A stretch of DNA of 64,000 bases, from positions 248,001 through 312,000 of the forward strand of contig NZ_JAJGWT010000002.1 of the NCBI RefSeq assembly GCF_021390715.1. Direction: 5' to 3'. The stretch's first letter is position 1. Every line of letters starts with the position of its first letter. This document shows positions 8,627 through 17,441 of the stretch, piece by piece. The notes below the pieces were generated by a model. It saw only the letters and a list, made by a program, of their open reading frames with translations. It did no database searches and was not told the DNA's origin. The position numbers and the translations under genes are program-made. Source of the stretch: Tenacibaculum piscium. Its GTDB lineage: Bacteria > Bacteroidota > Bacteroidia > Flavobacteriales > Flavobacteriaceae.

Positions 8627-9433
8627 ATGTCGACAAAAGTATTTAGCCCAGAGGAAATAGTGCATCAAACATTACAGTCGAGTGTTAAAAAAGTTAAAAA
8701 ACCATTTATAACAAGTTTTTTATTAGGTGTTTTGGCAGGTGCTTTTATTGGTTTAGGAGCGTTATTTTATACGATTGTTAAGGCTGATGAAACGTATAGT
8801 TTTGCTACCAAACAAATTTTGGGAGGTTTTGTATTTTCATTGGGATTAATTTTGGTCGTTATTGCAGGAGCAGAATTATTTACAGGAAATAATTTAATTG
8901 CAATTGCTTGGGCAGAAAAGAAAGTTTCTACCAAAGAAATGATGCGTAATTGGGCTATTATTTTCTTTAGTAATATGATTGGTGCGTTAAGTTTAGCGGT
9001 TATGGTTTATTTTTCAGGGCATCTTGATATGAATCATGGAGCAATAGCAGAAACGTATCTAAAAATGGCAGATGCAAAATGTGGATTGCCTTTTATGACG
9101 GCTTTTTTTAGAGGAATGCTATGTAATATTCTGGTATGTCTTGGTGTTTGGATGGCAATGGGCGGAAAAACAATTACTGATAAAATTTTAGCGATTGTAT
9201 TTCCGATTACTTTATTTGTCGCGGCAGGTTTTGAACATAGTATTGCTAATTTATTCATCATTCCAGTAGGTTTGTTGATTAAAACTTTTAGTGATGTTCA
9301 AATTACTACACACTTTTTAAGTGTTTCAGGAATGTTAAAAAATCTGATTCCTGTTATTTTAGGAAATATTATCGGAGGAAGTGTTTTAGTTGGATTAATG
9401 TATCATTTTATCTTTTTAAAAAATAAAAAATAA
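8627..9433 (+). CDS. Formate/nitrite transporter (FNT) family channel
   Basis: A 268-residue inner-membrane protein with six hydrophobic helices. FNT landmarks are visible: GAELFTGNN on the helix 2/3 broken segment, RGMLCNILVCLGVWMA for the helix 5 region, and FVAAGFEHSIANLF, the second FNT signature with its pore histidine. FNT pentamers pass formate, nitrite or hydrosulfide. It lies 18 bp after ferredoxin copy 2 and is probably co-transcribed. A strong hairpin terminator follows. The substrate cannot be read from sequence; no nitrite reductase is nearby. Confidence 0.9.
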   Translation: MSTKVFSPEEIVHQTLQSSVKKVKKPFITSFLLGVLAGAFIGLGALFYTIVKADETYSFATKQILGGFVFSLGLILVVIAGAELFTGNNLIAIAWAEKKVSTKEMMRNWAIIFFSNMIGALSLAVMVYFSGHLDMNHGAIAETYLKMADAKCGLPFMTAFFRGMLCNILVCLGVWMAMGGKTITDKILAIVFPITLFVAAGFEHSIANLFIIPVGLLIKTFSDVQITTHFLSVSGMLKNLIPVILGNIIGGSVLVGLMYHFIFLKNKK

Positions 9434-9492
9434 TCTTATTTTACTTCGTTTTAACCAAACGAATCATCATCTATAAAATAATTCAAAAAATA

Positions 9493-9522
9493 AAAAACTC
9501 TGATGTTACATCAGAGTTTTTT
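9493..9522 (+). terminator. Rho-independent terminator after the FNT gene
   Basis: CTCTGATGT paired with ACATCAGAG, flanked by an A-run and a T-run, gives a hairpin that can act in both directions. Confidence 0.85.
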
Positions 9523-9620
9523 GCATTAGAAAAATAATTCAAATTAAAAATGAGAGACAAATAACGGGGTTGTATTTATTTGACACTACAAATATATTTA
9601 TTAAAAAGTGAACAACAAAC

Positions 9621-9698
9621 TTTATTTAGATTAATTTTAAATTAAAAAAATATTTGATTTTTAACAAGATATATTGTTTTTTAAATTTGGTATATTTG
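9621..9698 (+). promoter_or_regulatory. Duplicated operator plus promoter block upstream of hmgA
   Basis: TTTATTTAGATTAATTTTAA at 9621-9640 repeats the operator at 8160, and ATTTGGTATATTTGTG ending at 9700 repeats its promoter, with operator-to-promoter spacing of 70 bp (75 bp in the other copy). The -7 element TATATTTG is at 9691-9698. It would transcribe toward hmgA, whose start is 146 bp further on. It may be a live iron-responsive promoter or a duplication remnant. Confidence 0.5.
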
Positions 9699-9843
9699 TG
9701 AAAATACATTTAATTTTTTTGATAAAATCCAAAATCATTATAACTGATTTTTCGAATAATTAAGTCATGATTTAGAAGGTATCTTTAAAATATTAAATAG
9801 CTTAAAAAATTGTCGTTAAATTTTAATTCAATCATTAAAAGTT

Positions 9844-11004
9844 ATGCCATTTTATCATAAATTAGGAAAAATACCACCAAAACGTCATACGCAATTTCGC
9901 AAAGAAGACGGAACGTTGTATTACGAACAACTATTTGGAACTATTGGTTTTGACGGAATGTCTACCAATTCTTATCATGAACACAGACCAACTATGGTCA
10001 AAGAAATACGTAAACAATACTCTGTAAAGCCTAAAATAGCCAAGGCAAATAATATACAATCGTATCGCTTTCGCGGATTTCAAGTACCGCCAGAAAATGA
10101 TTATCTAGAAAGTAGAAAAATCGTTTTAACAAATACTGATTGCAACATTATTTTATCAGCTCCAAAAACATCAACAAAAGAATATTTTTATAAAAATACA
10201 GATGCCGATGAGGTAATTTTCATCCATAAAGGGACAGGGAAATTACGTACCATGTTAGGAAATATCAACTTTAAATATGGCGATTATTTAGTAATTCCAA
10301 GAGGGATTATTTACAAATTAGATTTTGATGATGAAAATAACAGACTTTTTATTGTTGAATCTTATTCGCCTGTTTACACGCCAAAACGATACAGAAATCA
10401 TTTTGGACAATTATTAGAACACGCTCCTTTTTGTGAACGAGATTTAAGAAGACCAGAAGAATTAGAAACCTATAATGAGTTAGGCGATTTTTTAATCAAA
10501 GTAAAAAAACAAGGCGAAATTATAGAAATGATTTACGCTTCGCATCCTTTTGATGTGGTTGGTTACGATGGTTATAATTATCCGTATGCATTTTCAATTC
10601 ACGATTTTGAACCTATCACAGGTCGCATTCATCAACCGCCGCCAGTGCATCAAACTTTTGAAACGAATGCCTTTGTAATTTGCAGTTTCGTGCCTCGTTT
10701 GTACGATTATCATCCAAACGCAATTCCTGCACCTTACAATCATAGCAATATCGATTCTGATGAGGTTTTGTATTATGTTGATGGCGATTTTATGAGCAGA
10801 AATGATATCGACCAAGGACATATTTCTTTACATCCTTCAGGAATTCCTCACGGACCACATCCAGGAGCAACCGAAAGAAGTATCGGACACACAGAAACCG
10901 AAGAATTAGCCGTTATGGTTGATACTTTTAAACCCTTAAAAATTACGGAAGAAGCCATGAAAATTGCTGATGAAAATTATTATAAATCGTGGTTAGAACA
11001 CTAA
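9844..11004 (+). CDS. hmgA: Homogentisate 1,2-dioxygenase
   Basis: A 386-residue cupin-fold enzyme that opens the ring of homogentisate to maleylacetoacetate in tyrosine/phenylalanine breakdown. The C-terminal iron-site region is clear: HPSGIPHGPHPGA, with the glutamate of DSDEVLYYV upstream. The N terminus MPFYHKLGKIPPKRHTQFRK matches the shorter bacterial form. HPPD, the preceding enzyme of the pathway, follows at 11235. Maleylacetoacetate isomerase and fumarylacetoacetase are not in the window. Confidence 0.95.
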   Translation: MPFYHKLGKIPPKRHTQFRKEDGTLYYEQLFGTIGFDGMSTNSYHEHRPTMVKEIRKQYSVKPKIAKANNIQSYRFRGFQVPPENDYLESRKIVLTNTDCNIILSAPKTSTKEYFYKNTDADEVIFIHKGTGKLRTMLGNINFKYGDYLVIPRGIIYKLDFDDENNRLFIVESYSPVYTPKRYRNHFGQLLEHAPFCERDLRRPEELETYNELGDFLIKVKKQGEIIEMIYASHPFDVVGYDGYNYPYAFSIHDFEPITGRIHQPPPVHQTFETNAFVICSFVPRLYDYHPNAIPAPYNHSNIDSDEVLYYVDGDFMSRNDIDQGHISLHPSGIPHGPHPGATERSIGHTETEELAVMVDTFKPLKITEEAMKIADENYYKSWLEH

Positions 11005-11024
11005 AATCAGATTTATTAAAATAA

Positions 11025-11064
11025 TTATTAGAAGCTAATCCTGCTTTCACTACTCGCTTTTTTT
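11025..11064 (-). repeat. Dispersed intergenic repeat, copy A
   Basis: On the minus strand this 40-bp segment begins with a run of A then GCGAGTAGTGAAAGCAGG and ends GCTTCTAATAA. A diverged copy in the other orientation is at 32203-32242 (GCGAGTGTGCAAAGCGGG ... GCTTCTAATAA). Both lie just after a gene's stop codon. Confidence 0.55.
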
Positions 11065-11234
11065 AAGAAAAATAAAAAAGAGCTCAAACAAACCGTTCAA
11101 TCAGGGCTAAACTAATTTACCAAGTTTAGTGTTAATTTAATAATTTATCATCTTTAAAAAGATATTATCTATAAAAAAAACAAAGATTTTACAGGTTTTA
11201 AAAATCTGTTAAGCTTCAAAAAAAACAGAACAAA

Positions 11235-12395
11235 ATGGCAAAAGAAGTAACATCAGTAAATTACGGTTTAGAAAAAATATTTGAAGGTGCACAAGATTTT
11301 TTGCCACTTTTAGGAACAGATTATGTAGAGTTTTATGTAGGAAATGCAAAACAAGCGGCACATTTTTACAAAACAGCTTTTGGTTTTCAGTCGCATGCAT
11401 ATAAAGGTTTAGAAACAGGTTCGAAAGATTCTGTAAGTTATGTATTAAAACAAGATAAGATTCGTTTAGTTTTAACATCACCATTAAATAGTAAATCATC
11501 AATAAACGATCATATTGTAAAACATGGCGATGGTGTAAAAATAGTTGCACTTTGGGTTGATGATGCAAGAAAATCGTATGAAGAAACCATCAAAAGAGGT
11601 GCAAAATCATATTTAGAGCCAACCGTAGAAAAAGATGAACATGGTGAAGTAATTCGTGCAGGTATCTATACTTATGGCGAAACAGTTCATATATTTGTCG
11701 AACGAAAAAATTATAAAGGCGTATTTTTGCCAGCATTTACAGAATGGGAATCAGATTATAACCCGCCAAGTGCAGGTTTAAAATATATCGACCATATGGT
11801 TGGAAATGTTGGTTGGAATCAAATGGACGTTTGGGTAAAATGGTACGAAGATGTTATGGGATTTGTAAACTTTTTATCTTTTGATGACAAGCAAATTCAT
11901 ACCGAATATTCTGCTTTAATGAGTAAAGTAATGAGTAACGGAAATGGGCGAATTAAATTTCCTATTAACGAACCAGCAAAAGCAGCAAAACGTTCACAAA
12001 TTGAAGAGTATTTAGATTTTTACGAAGGTGAAGGAGTACAACACATTGCCGTTGCTACCGATGATATTATTAAAACAGTATCACAATTAAAAGCAAACGG
12101 AATAGAATTTTTACCACCACCACCACAAGCATATTATGATGGAATTCCTGAGCGTTTAGGAGAACATATGAGTATGATGAAAGAAGATATTTCTAAGTTA
12201 CAAGAATTATCAATAATGATTGATGCCGATGAAGAAGGGTATTTATTACAAATTTTCACAAAACCAGTAGAAGATCGCCCAACATTATTTTTTGAAATAA
12301 TTCAACGAATGGGCGCTAAAGGTTTTGGAGCAGGTAATTTTAAAGCCTTATTTGAATCAATAGAAAGAGAACAATCAAAAAGAGGAACGTTATAA
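11235..12395 (+). CDS. hppD: 4-hydroxyphenylpyruvate dioxygenase
   Basis: A 386-residue two-domain vicinal-oxygen-chelate enzyme that converts 4-hydroxyphenylpyruvate to homogentisate, the substrate of the upstream hmgA product. The three iron ligands sit in recognisable contexts: His in YIDHMVGNV, His in GVQHIAVATDD and Glu in FFEIIQRMG near the C terminus. Length and motif order are normal. The 230-bp gap to hmgA contains a dispersed repeat, so the two genes may be transcribed separately. Confidence 0.96.
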   Translation: MAKEVTSVNYGLEKIFEGAQDFLPLLGTDYVEFYVGNAKQAAHFYKTAFGFQSHAYKGLETGSKDSVSYVLKQDKIRLVLTSPLNSKSSINDHIVKHGDGVKIVALWVDDARKSYEETIKRGAKSYLEPTVEKDEHGEVIRAGIYTYGETVHIFVERKNYKGVFLPAFTEWESDYNPPSAGLKYIDHMVGNVGWNQMDVWVKWYEDVMGFVNFLSFDDKQIHTEYSALMSKVMSNGNGRIKFPINEPAKAAKRSQIEEYLDFYEGEGVQHIAVATDDIIKTVSQLKANGIEFLPPPPQAYYDGIPERLGEHMSMMKEDISKLQELSIMIDADEEGYLLQIFTKPVEDRPTLFFEIIQRMGAKGFGAGNFKALFESIEREQSKRGTL

Positions 12396-12496
12396 TTATT
12401 CTAATTATAATATAGATAAATTAAGAGCCATTATAATAAGTTAAACAGCTTATTTTAATGGTTCTTTTAATACTAATTTTTATATAAAATATAAAA

Positions 12497-13417
12497 ATGA
12501 ATAAAGAAGAAATTTTAAAAGCAATAGAAGAAAAATATAAAAAATTAGATATTCCATTAGAAACAATGCTCGAAGGATTGCTTCATAGTAGTCCAATAAC
12601 CTATTGGGATTATATTCAAACCGATGCTTTATTAGGATTACAAATTCCTAGAACAATAGAAAAAGATGAGATGGTTTTTATCATGTATCATCAAGTAAAT
12701 GAGTTATTGTTTAAAATGATTTTATGGGAACTAGATCAAATTGCCCTTACAAAAGATGCGATTACTGCCGAAAAATTTTCGAAACATTTAATGCGTGTTA
12801 GTAATTATTTTGACATGCTTTGCAATTCTTTTAACGTAATGCAAGATGGAATGGATATTGATCAATATTTGAAATTTCGAACTGCTTTAACGCCTGCAAG
12901 TGGTTTTCAAAGCGCACAATATCGTCAAATAGAATTTGCATCCACAGAAATTATTAACTTGATAGATGCACGATATAGAGCTACTTTTGATATCGATGCT
13001 TCACTTGAAAATACCTATAATCATTTGTATTGGCAAGCAGCAGGAGTAAACCATGAAACAGGAGAAAAATCAACTTTAATTAAATTATTTGAAAAAAAAT
13101 ATAAAAAAGAGTTTATTGATTCGATAGAAAATTATAAAAATTGTAATCTTTCTAAAAAATTTAAAGAATTACCTAAAGAAGTACAACAAAGTGACGAACT
13201 GATACAAGCAATGCGTCATTACGATTATACCGTAAATATAAAATGGGTGATGGCTCATTACGATGCGGCAGGAAAATATTTAGGTGGTGGCGATAAAGAT
13301 TTAGAAGCTACTGGAGGAAGTAATTGGCGTAAATATATGCATCCTAAATATCAACGAAGAATATTTTTCCCTAATTTATGGAGCGAAGAAGAGTTAAAAA
13401 ATTGGGGTGTTTTTTAA
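12497..13417 (+). CDS. kynA: Tryptophan 2,3-dioxygenase
   Basis: A 306-residue all-helical heme enzyme that opens the indole ring of tryptophan to N-formylkynurenine. Family motifs include LLGLQ, VFIMYHQVNELLFKM, NSFNVMQDGM and PASGFQSAQYRQIEF; MRHYDYTVNIKWVMAHY lies near the heme-binding end. It sits beside the tyrosine-catabolic genes but has its own 100-bp leader. A terminator follows. Kynurenine-pathway partners are absent from the window. Confidence 0.93.
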   Translation: MNKEEILKAIEEKYKKLDIPLETMLEGLLHSSPITYWDYIQTDALLGLQIPRTIEKDEMVFIMYHQVNELLFKMILWELDQIALTKDAITAEKFSKHLMRVSNYFDMLCNSFNVMQDGMDIDQYLKFRTALTPASGFQSAQYRQIEFASTEIINLIDARYRATFDIDASLENTYNHLYWQAAGVNHETGEKSTLIKLFEKKYKKEFIDSIENYKNCNLSKKFKELPKEVQQSDELIQAMRHYDYTVNIKWVMAHYDAAGKYLGGGDKDLEATGGSNWRKYMHPKYQRRIFFPNLWSEEELKNWGVF

Positions 13418-13439
13418 GCTAAAAATATAAAATAGATAT

Positions 13440-13473
13440 AAAAAGCCTGTTTAAATTTAAACAGGCTTTTTTT
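13440..13473 (+). terminator. Terminator after kynA
   Basis: AAGCCTGTTTAAA / TTTAAACAGGCTT perfect hairpin followed by a T-run. The stem core GCCTGTTTAAATTT is the same as the ends of the repeat at 28141-28215. Confidence 0.85.
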
Positions 13474-13518
13474 GGAACAATATTTGTTTTACTTATATAA
13501 AATATAAGTTTTAATATT

Positions 13519-14313
13519 ATGAAAAAGAATATCATATTTATTTGCCTGTTATTTTGTAGTCTGCTTACTTTTAGTCAAAAGAATCAAGAAAATCAACAAA
13601 AAATACCCGCCTTTAAACACGGAGAATGGCTGAAATTTAAAATGAGCTATAGCGGATTCCTAAAAGCAGGAAACGCAACCTTATCCTTACATGAAAAAAC
13701 AATACAAAATAAACCCGTTTTTCATGCAATTGGAAAAGGATGGACTACAGGAATGATAAAATGGTTTTTTAAAGTTGAAGATAAATATCAATCGTATTTT
13801 GATAAAAAATCAGGAAAACCATACCTCTTTAAACGAAAAATAAACGAAGGAGGACATCAAAAAAATAAACAAATTAGCTTTAATCAACAAAAAAATACCG
13901 CACATATTCAAGATTTTATCAAACAAAAAGATACCATCATTCCTGCCGTAAATGTACAAGATATGATTTCTTCATTCTATTTTTTGAGAAGTTACAACAC
14001 CAAAAACATGAAAAAAGGCGAAGAAATAGAAATTGATATGTTTTTTGATAATAAAAGTTATCCATTCAAATTACGTTTTTTAGGAAATGAAATCGTAAAA
14101 ACAAAATTTGGAAAAATAAAAACTCAAAAATTTAGACCTATCGTACAAGCAGGACGCGTATTTAAAGCCCAAGAAAGCGTTACCATCTGGATAACTGCCG
14201 ATAAAAATAAAATACCCGTAAAAATAAATGCTTCTTTATCGGTAGGTTCTCTAAGAGCTGAGTTGGATCAATACAAAGGCTTGGCAAATCCTTTTGACCT
14301 TGTTTTAAATTAA
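13519..14313 (+). CDS. DUF3108 domain exported protein
   Basis: A 264-residue protein with signal peptide (MKKNIIFICLLFCSLLTFSQ, cleavage after FSQ). The mature part has the DUF3108 pattern: HGEWLKFKMSYSGFLKAGNATL at the N terminus and IWITADKNKIPVKINASLSVGSLRAEL near the end, a beta-rich lipid-binding-like fold. The function is unknown; homologues are periplasmic in many Gram-negative bacteria. It lies upstream of a peptidase lipoprotein gene but each has a separate leader. Confidence 0.75.
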   Translation: MKKNIIFICLLFCSLLTFSQKNQENQQKIPAFKHGEWLKFKMSYSGFLKAGNATLSLHEKTIQNKPVFHAIGKGWTTGMIKWFFKVEDKYQSYFDKKSGKPYLFKRKINEGGHQKNKQISFNQQKNTAHIQDFIKQKDTIIPAVNVQDMISSFYFLRSYNTKNMKKGEEIEIDMFFDNKSYPFKLRFLGNEIVKTKFGKIKTQKFRPIVQAGRVFKAQESVTIWITADKNKIPVKINASLSVGSLRAELDQYKGLANPFDLVLN

Positions 14314-14369
14314 TAGTAAATAAGTTGTTTACTTATTGTTAAAGTGCAATAATCAAAACTTTTTATTTG

Positions 14370-14377
14370 TATTTTTG
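14370..14377 (+). promoter_or_regulatory. Promoter -7 element of the M23 peptidase gene
   Basis: TATTTTTG fits the TAnnTTTG consensus and lies 30 bp before the TTG start at 14407, supporting that start. Confidence 0.5.
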
Positions 14378-14406
14378 CGAGCAAACTTAATTCTAAACAA
14401 CTTTTT

Positions 14407-15711
14407 TTGAAAAAATATAGTCTCCTCCTTTTTTCTGTTTTTTTAATGATTAGTATTTTTTTTTCTTGTAAAAAAGAAGAAAAATCAACCATTAAAAAAA
14501 CAATACAAATTGAAAAACCAGCATCAATCTATGCATACGGTTTTAATTTAGATAATTTTAAAATGATTAATGACACCATAAAAAATGGTGAAAGTTTTGG
14601 GGCTATTTTAGACCGTCATCATGTGATGTATCCTAAAATTAATGAAATAGCTACCACTATTAAAGATACTTTTGATGTGAGGCGTATTCGTTCAGGAAAA
14701 AAATATACCGTACTTACTTCCAACGATTCCCTACAAAAAGCACGAATATTTATCTACAAACACAATAAAGTAGATGCCACGATTATCAATTTTAATGATT
14801 CCATCATTTCAGCTTATAAAGTTCGTGAAAAAATAAAAACAATCGAAAAACAGGTTGCAGGAGAAATTCTATCAAATTTATCGGTAACGATGGATAGCTT
14901 AGGATTAAGCGCCAATTTAACCAATACCGTTGCCGATATATACGCATGGACACTCGATTTTTATAGATTACAAAAAGGAGATCATTTTAAATTAATTTAT
15001 GAAGAAAAATTTATAAATGATAGCATTTTTGTTGGATATGGAAAGGTAAAAGCTGCTGTTTTTAATCATAAAGGAGAAGATTTATATGCCTATCAATTTG
15101 TAGGTGATTCGATAACTAAAGTACCCGAATTTTATAACGAAAAAGGAGAAATGTTGCGTAGAGCATTTTTAAAATCACCTATTAAATTTCAATATCGTAT
15201 TTCATCACGTTATAATTTAAGACGAAAAATAGCCCTTTACGGAAGAGTTCGACCACATAAAGGAACTGATTTTGCTGCAAAATATGGAACACCTATCATG
15301 ACTACTTCAAGTGGAACTGTAATTGCTTCTGCAAGGCGTGGAGGGAATGGGAATTATGTAAAAGTAAAACACAATGATACCTACACAACGCAATATTTAC
15401 ACATGAAACGCCGAAATGTACAAGTAGGAGATTATGTAAGACAAGGTGATATTATAGGATTTGTAGGAATGACAGGAAATACTAGCGGTCCTCATGTTTG
15501 TTATCGATTTTGGAAAAATGGTAAACAAGTTGATCCTTTTAAACAAAAACTTCCCACTGCAGCACCTTTAAAGCCTAAAATTAAGCCGATATTTATGGAG
15601 TATATTGCCCCATTAAAAAAACAATTAGAACGTATACAGTTGCCTGCAAAAACACCAATTTCGAGTCCTATTATTGCTGTGAAATCAAGTAGTACCATTG
15701 TTGAAAAATAA
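14407..15711 (+). CDS. M23-family peptidoglycan peptidase lipoprotein with an altered zinc site
   Basis: The best start is TTG at 14407, because it gives a full lipoprotein signal (KKYSLLLFSVFLMISIFFSC) and fits the promoter at 14370; the next ATG would cut into the signal. The 434-residue product has an N-terminal OapA/opacity-like region and a C-terminal M23 LytM domain. The first zinc pair is H284 and D288 in HKGTD. The usual HxH (GPHLHFE) reads GPHVCYRFW (H363, C365), so the third ligand is cysteine. It probably trims cell-wall crosslinks in the periplasm, or acts as an amidase activator if inactive. Confidence 0.85.
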   Translation: MKKYSLLLFSVFLMISIFFSCKKEEKSTIKKTIQIEKPASIYAYGFNLDNFKMINDTIKNGESFGAILDRHHVMYPKINEIATTIKDTFDVRRIRSGKKYTVLTSNDSLQKARIFIYKHNKVDATIINFNDSIISAYKVREKIKTIEKQVAGEILSNLSVTMDSLGLSANLTNTVADIYAWTLDFYRLQKGDHFKLIYEEKFINDSIFVGYGKVKAAVFNHKGEDLYAYQFVGDSITKVPEFYNEKGEMLRRAFLKSPIKFQYRISSRYNLRRKIALYGRVRPHKGTDFAAKYGTPIMTTSSGTVIASARRGGNGNYVKVKHNDTYTTQYLHMKRRNVQVGDYVRQGDIIGFVGMTGNTSGPHVCYRFWKNGKQVDPFKQKLPTAAPLKPKIKPIFMEYIAPLKKQLERIQLPAKTPISSPIIAVKSSSTIVEK

Positions 15712-15731
15712 TTATTAACCGTACATTTATT

Positions 15732-17303
15732 ATGCCTTTACAGAACATTAATCCAACTAAAACAGAAGCCTGGAAAAAATTAACGAATCATTTTAGTGAG
15801 GCTGAAAAGTATGAGTTAAAAACACTTTTTCGTAATGATAAACAACGAAAAGAACGCTTCTCTGTTCAATTAGAAGAACTAAAACTTGATTTTTCTAAAA
15901 ATCATATTACCCAAAAAACACTCGATTTATTAATCTCCTTAGCCAAAGAAACCAAACTAAAAGATGCCATAAATCAATGCTTTTCTGGAGCTAAAATTAA
16001 TGTAACTGAAGAAAGAGCCGTACTACATACCGCTTTAAGAAGCAATTCTGATATCCCCATTTTTGTCGATGGAGAAGATATCAAACCTAAAATACAAGCT
16101 TGCCTAAAAAAAATGAAATCCTTTAGTAAAAAAGTGATTTCTGAAAAATGGAAAGGCTATACCGGAAAACCAATTACCGATATTGTAAATATAGGTGTGG
16201 GAGGTTCCGATTTAGGACCAAGCATGGTTGTACAAGGATTACAGTTTTATCGAAATAGATTAAACTCTCATTTTGTATCTAATATTGATGGCGATCATGT
16301 ATACGAAATTTTAAGCAAGTTACACTCTGAAACTACTTTGTTTATAATCGTGTCAAAGTCTTTTACAACCGATGAAACCATCACTAATGCAACCACTATT
16401 AGAAATTGGTTCTTAAAATCAGCAGAAGTTACTGATATTGCCAAACATTTTGTCGCCGTATCTTCTAATATCGACCAAGCAATTGATTTCGGTATCCGTA
16501 AAAAAAATATTTTCCCAATGTGGAACTGGGTTGGAGGACGCTTCTCTTTATGGTCAGCTGTCGGATTATCAATTAGCCTTGCCGTCGGTTTCGACAACTT
16601 TAAAGAACTCTTAAACGGCGCAGAAAAAGTTGATAATCACTTTAAAACAGCCGATTTTCATGAAAATATTCCCGTAATTTTAGGTGTATTAAGTATCTGG
16701 TCTAACAATTTTTTTAAATCAGAAACCGAAGCAATTTTACCTTATAACCAATATTTATGCAAACTTCCTGCCTATTTACAACAAGCAATTATGGAAAGTA
16801 ACGGGAAAAGTGTCGATAGAGGAGGAAATCAAATCAAGTATCAAACATGTGGCGTTATTTGGGGAGGAGCTGGTACCGATATTCAACATGCTTTTATGCA
16901 ATTACTGCATCAAGGAACAAAATTAATTCCTGCCGATTTTATCGGTTTTGAAGAACCATTACACGGATTAACAATCCAACATGAAAAATTAATGGCAAAC
17001 TATTATGCCCAAATGGAAGCCTTGGCATACGGAAAAACCAAAGAAGAAATTCATCTAGAATTAAAAACTCAAAATAAAGCAGCTCAAATAAATAAATTAT
17101 TACCCTATAAAGTGTTTGAAGGAAACAGACCAAGTAACGCAATTACACTAAAAAAATTAACGCCTAAATCCTTAGGAATGCTCATCGCAACCTACGAACA
17201 TAAAATTTTTACACAAGGAGTTATTTGGAATATCTATTCTTTTGACCAATTCGGTGTAGAGCTTGGTAAAGAACTTGCTAAAAAATTATTAATTAATGAA
17301 TAA
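15732..17303 (+). CDS. pgi: Glucose-6-phosphate isomerase
   Basis: A 523-residue glycolytic enzyme interconverting glucose-6-phosphate and fructose-6-phosphate. Signatures include NIGVGGSDLGPSM, SKSFTTDETITNA (phosphate-binding SIS loop), GGRFSLWSAVGLSI, and ESNGKSVDRGG with the catalytic region. The length is slightly under the 549-residue E. coli form. It begins 20 bp after the M23 gene and is probably read through from it. Confidence 0.97.
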   Translation: MPLQNINPTKTEAWKKLTNHFSEAEKYELKTLFRNDKQRKERFSVQLEELKLDFSKNHITQKTLDLLISLAKETKLKDAINQCFSGAKINVTEERAVLHTALRSNSDIPIFVDGEDIKPKIQACLKKMKSFSKKVISEKWKGYTGKPITDIVNIGVGGSDLGPSMVVQGLQFYRNRLNSHFVSNIDGDHVYEILSKLHSETTLFIIVSKSFTTDETITNATTIRNWFLKSAEVTDIAKHFVAVSSNIDQAIDFGIRKKNIFPMWNWVGGRFSLWSAVGLSISLAVGFDNFKELLNGAEKVDNHFKTADFHENIPVILGVLSIWSNNFFKSETEAILPYNQYLCKLPAYLQQAIMESNGKSVDRGGNQIKYQTCGVIWGGAGTDIQHAFMQLLHQGTKLIPADFIGFEEPLHGLTIQHEKLMANYYAQMEALAYGKTKEEIHLELKTQNKAAQINKLLPYKVFEGNRPSNAITLKKLTPKSLGMLIATYEHKIFTQGVIWNIYSFDQFGVELGKELAKKLLINE

Positions 17304-17441
17304 TTTAACGCTTTAAATATCAATATTCCTGTTAATTTAGTTAAGGAACTCTTAAAAACCTTAACATTAAGTTAATATTAGCACGATGTAAATGGAAGAC
17401 CTTTGTCGCTGAATTTAATAATATAACTATTAATAATATTA

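Larger units (their letters stand above)
9434..9843. other. 410-bp intergenic region with terminator and orphan promoter copy
   Basis: Holds the FNT terminator, then a second copy of the operator/promoter block found before ferredoxin copy 2. I see no open frame of note between the orphan promoter and hmgA at 9844. Confidence 0.7.
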
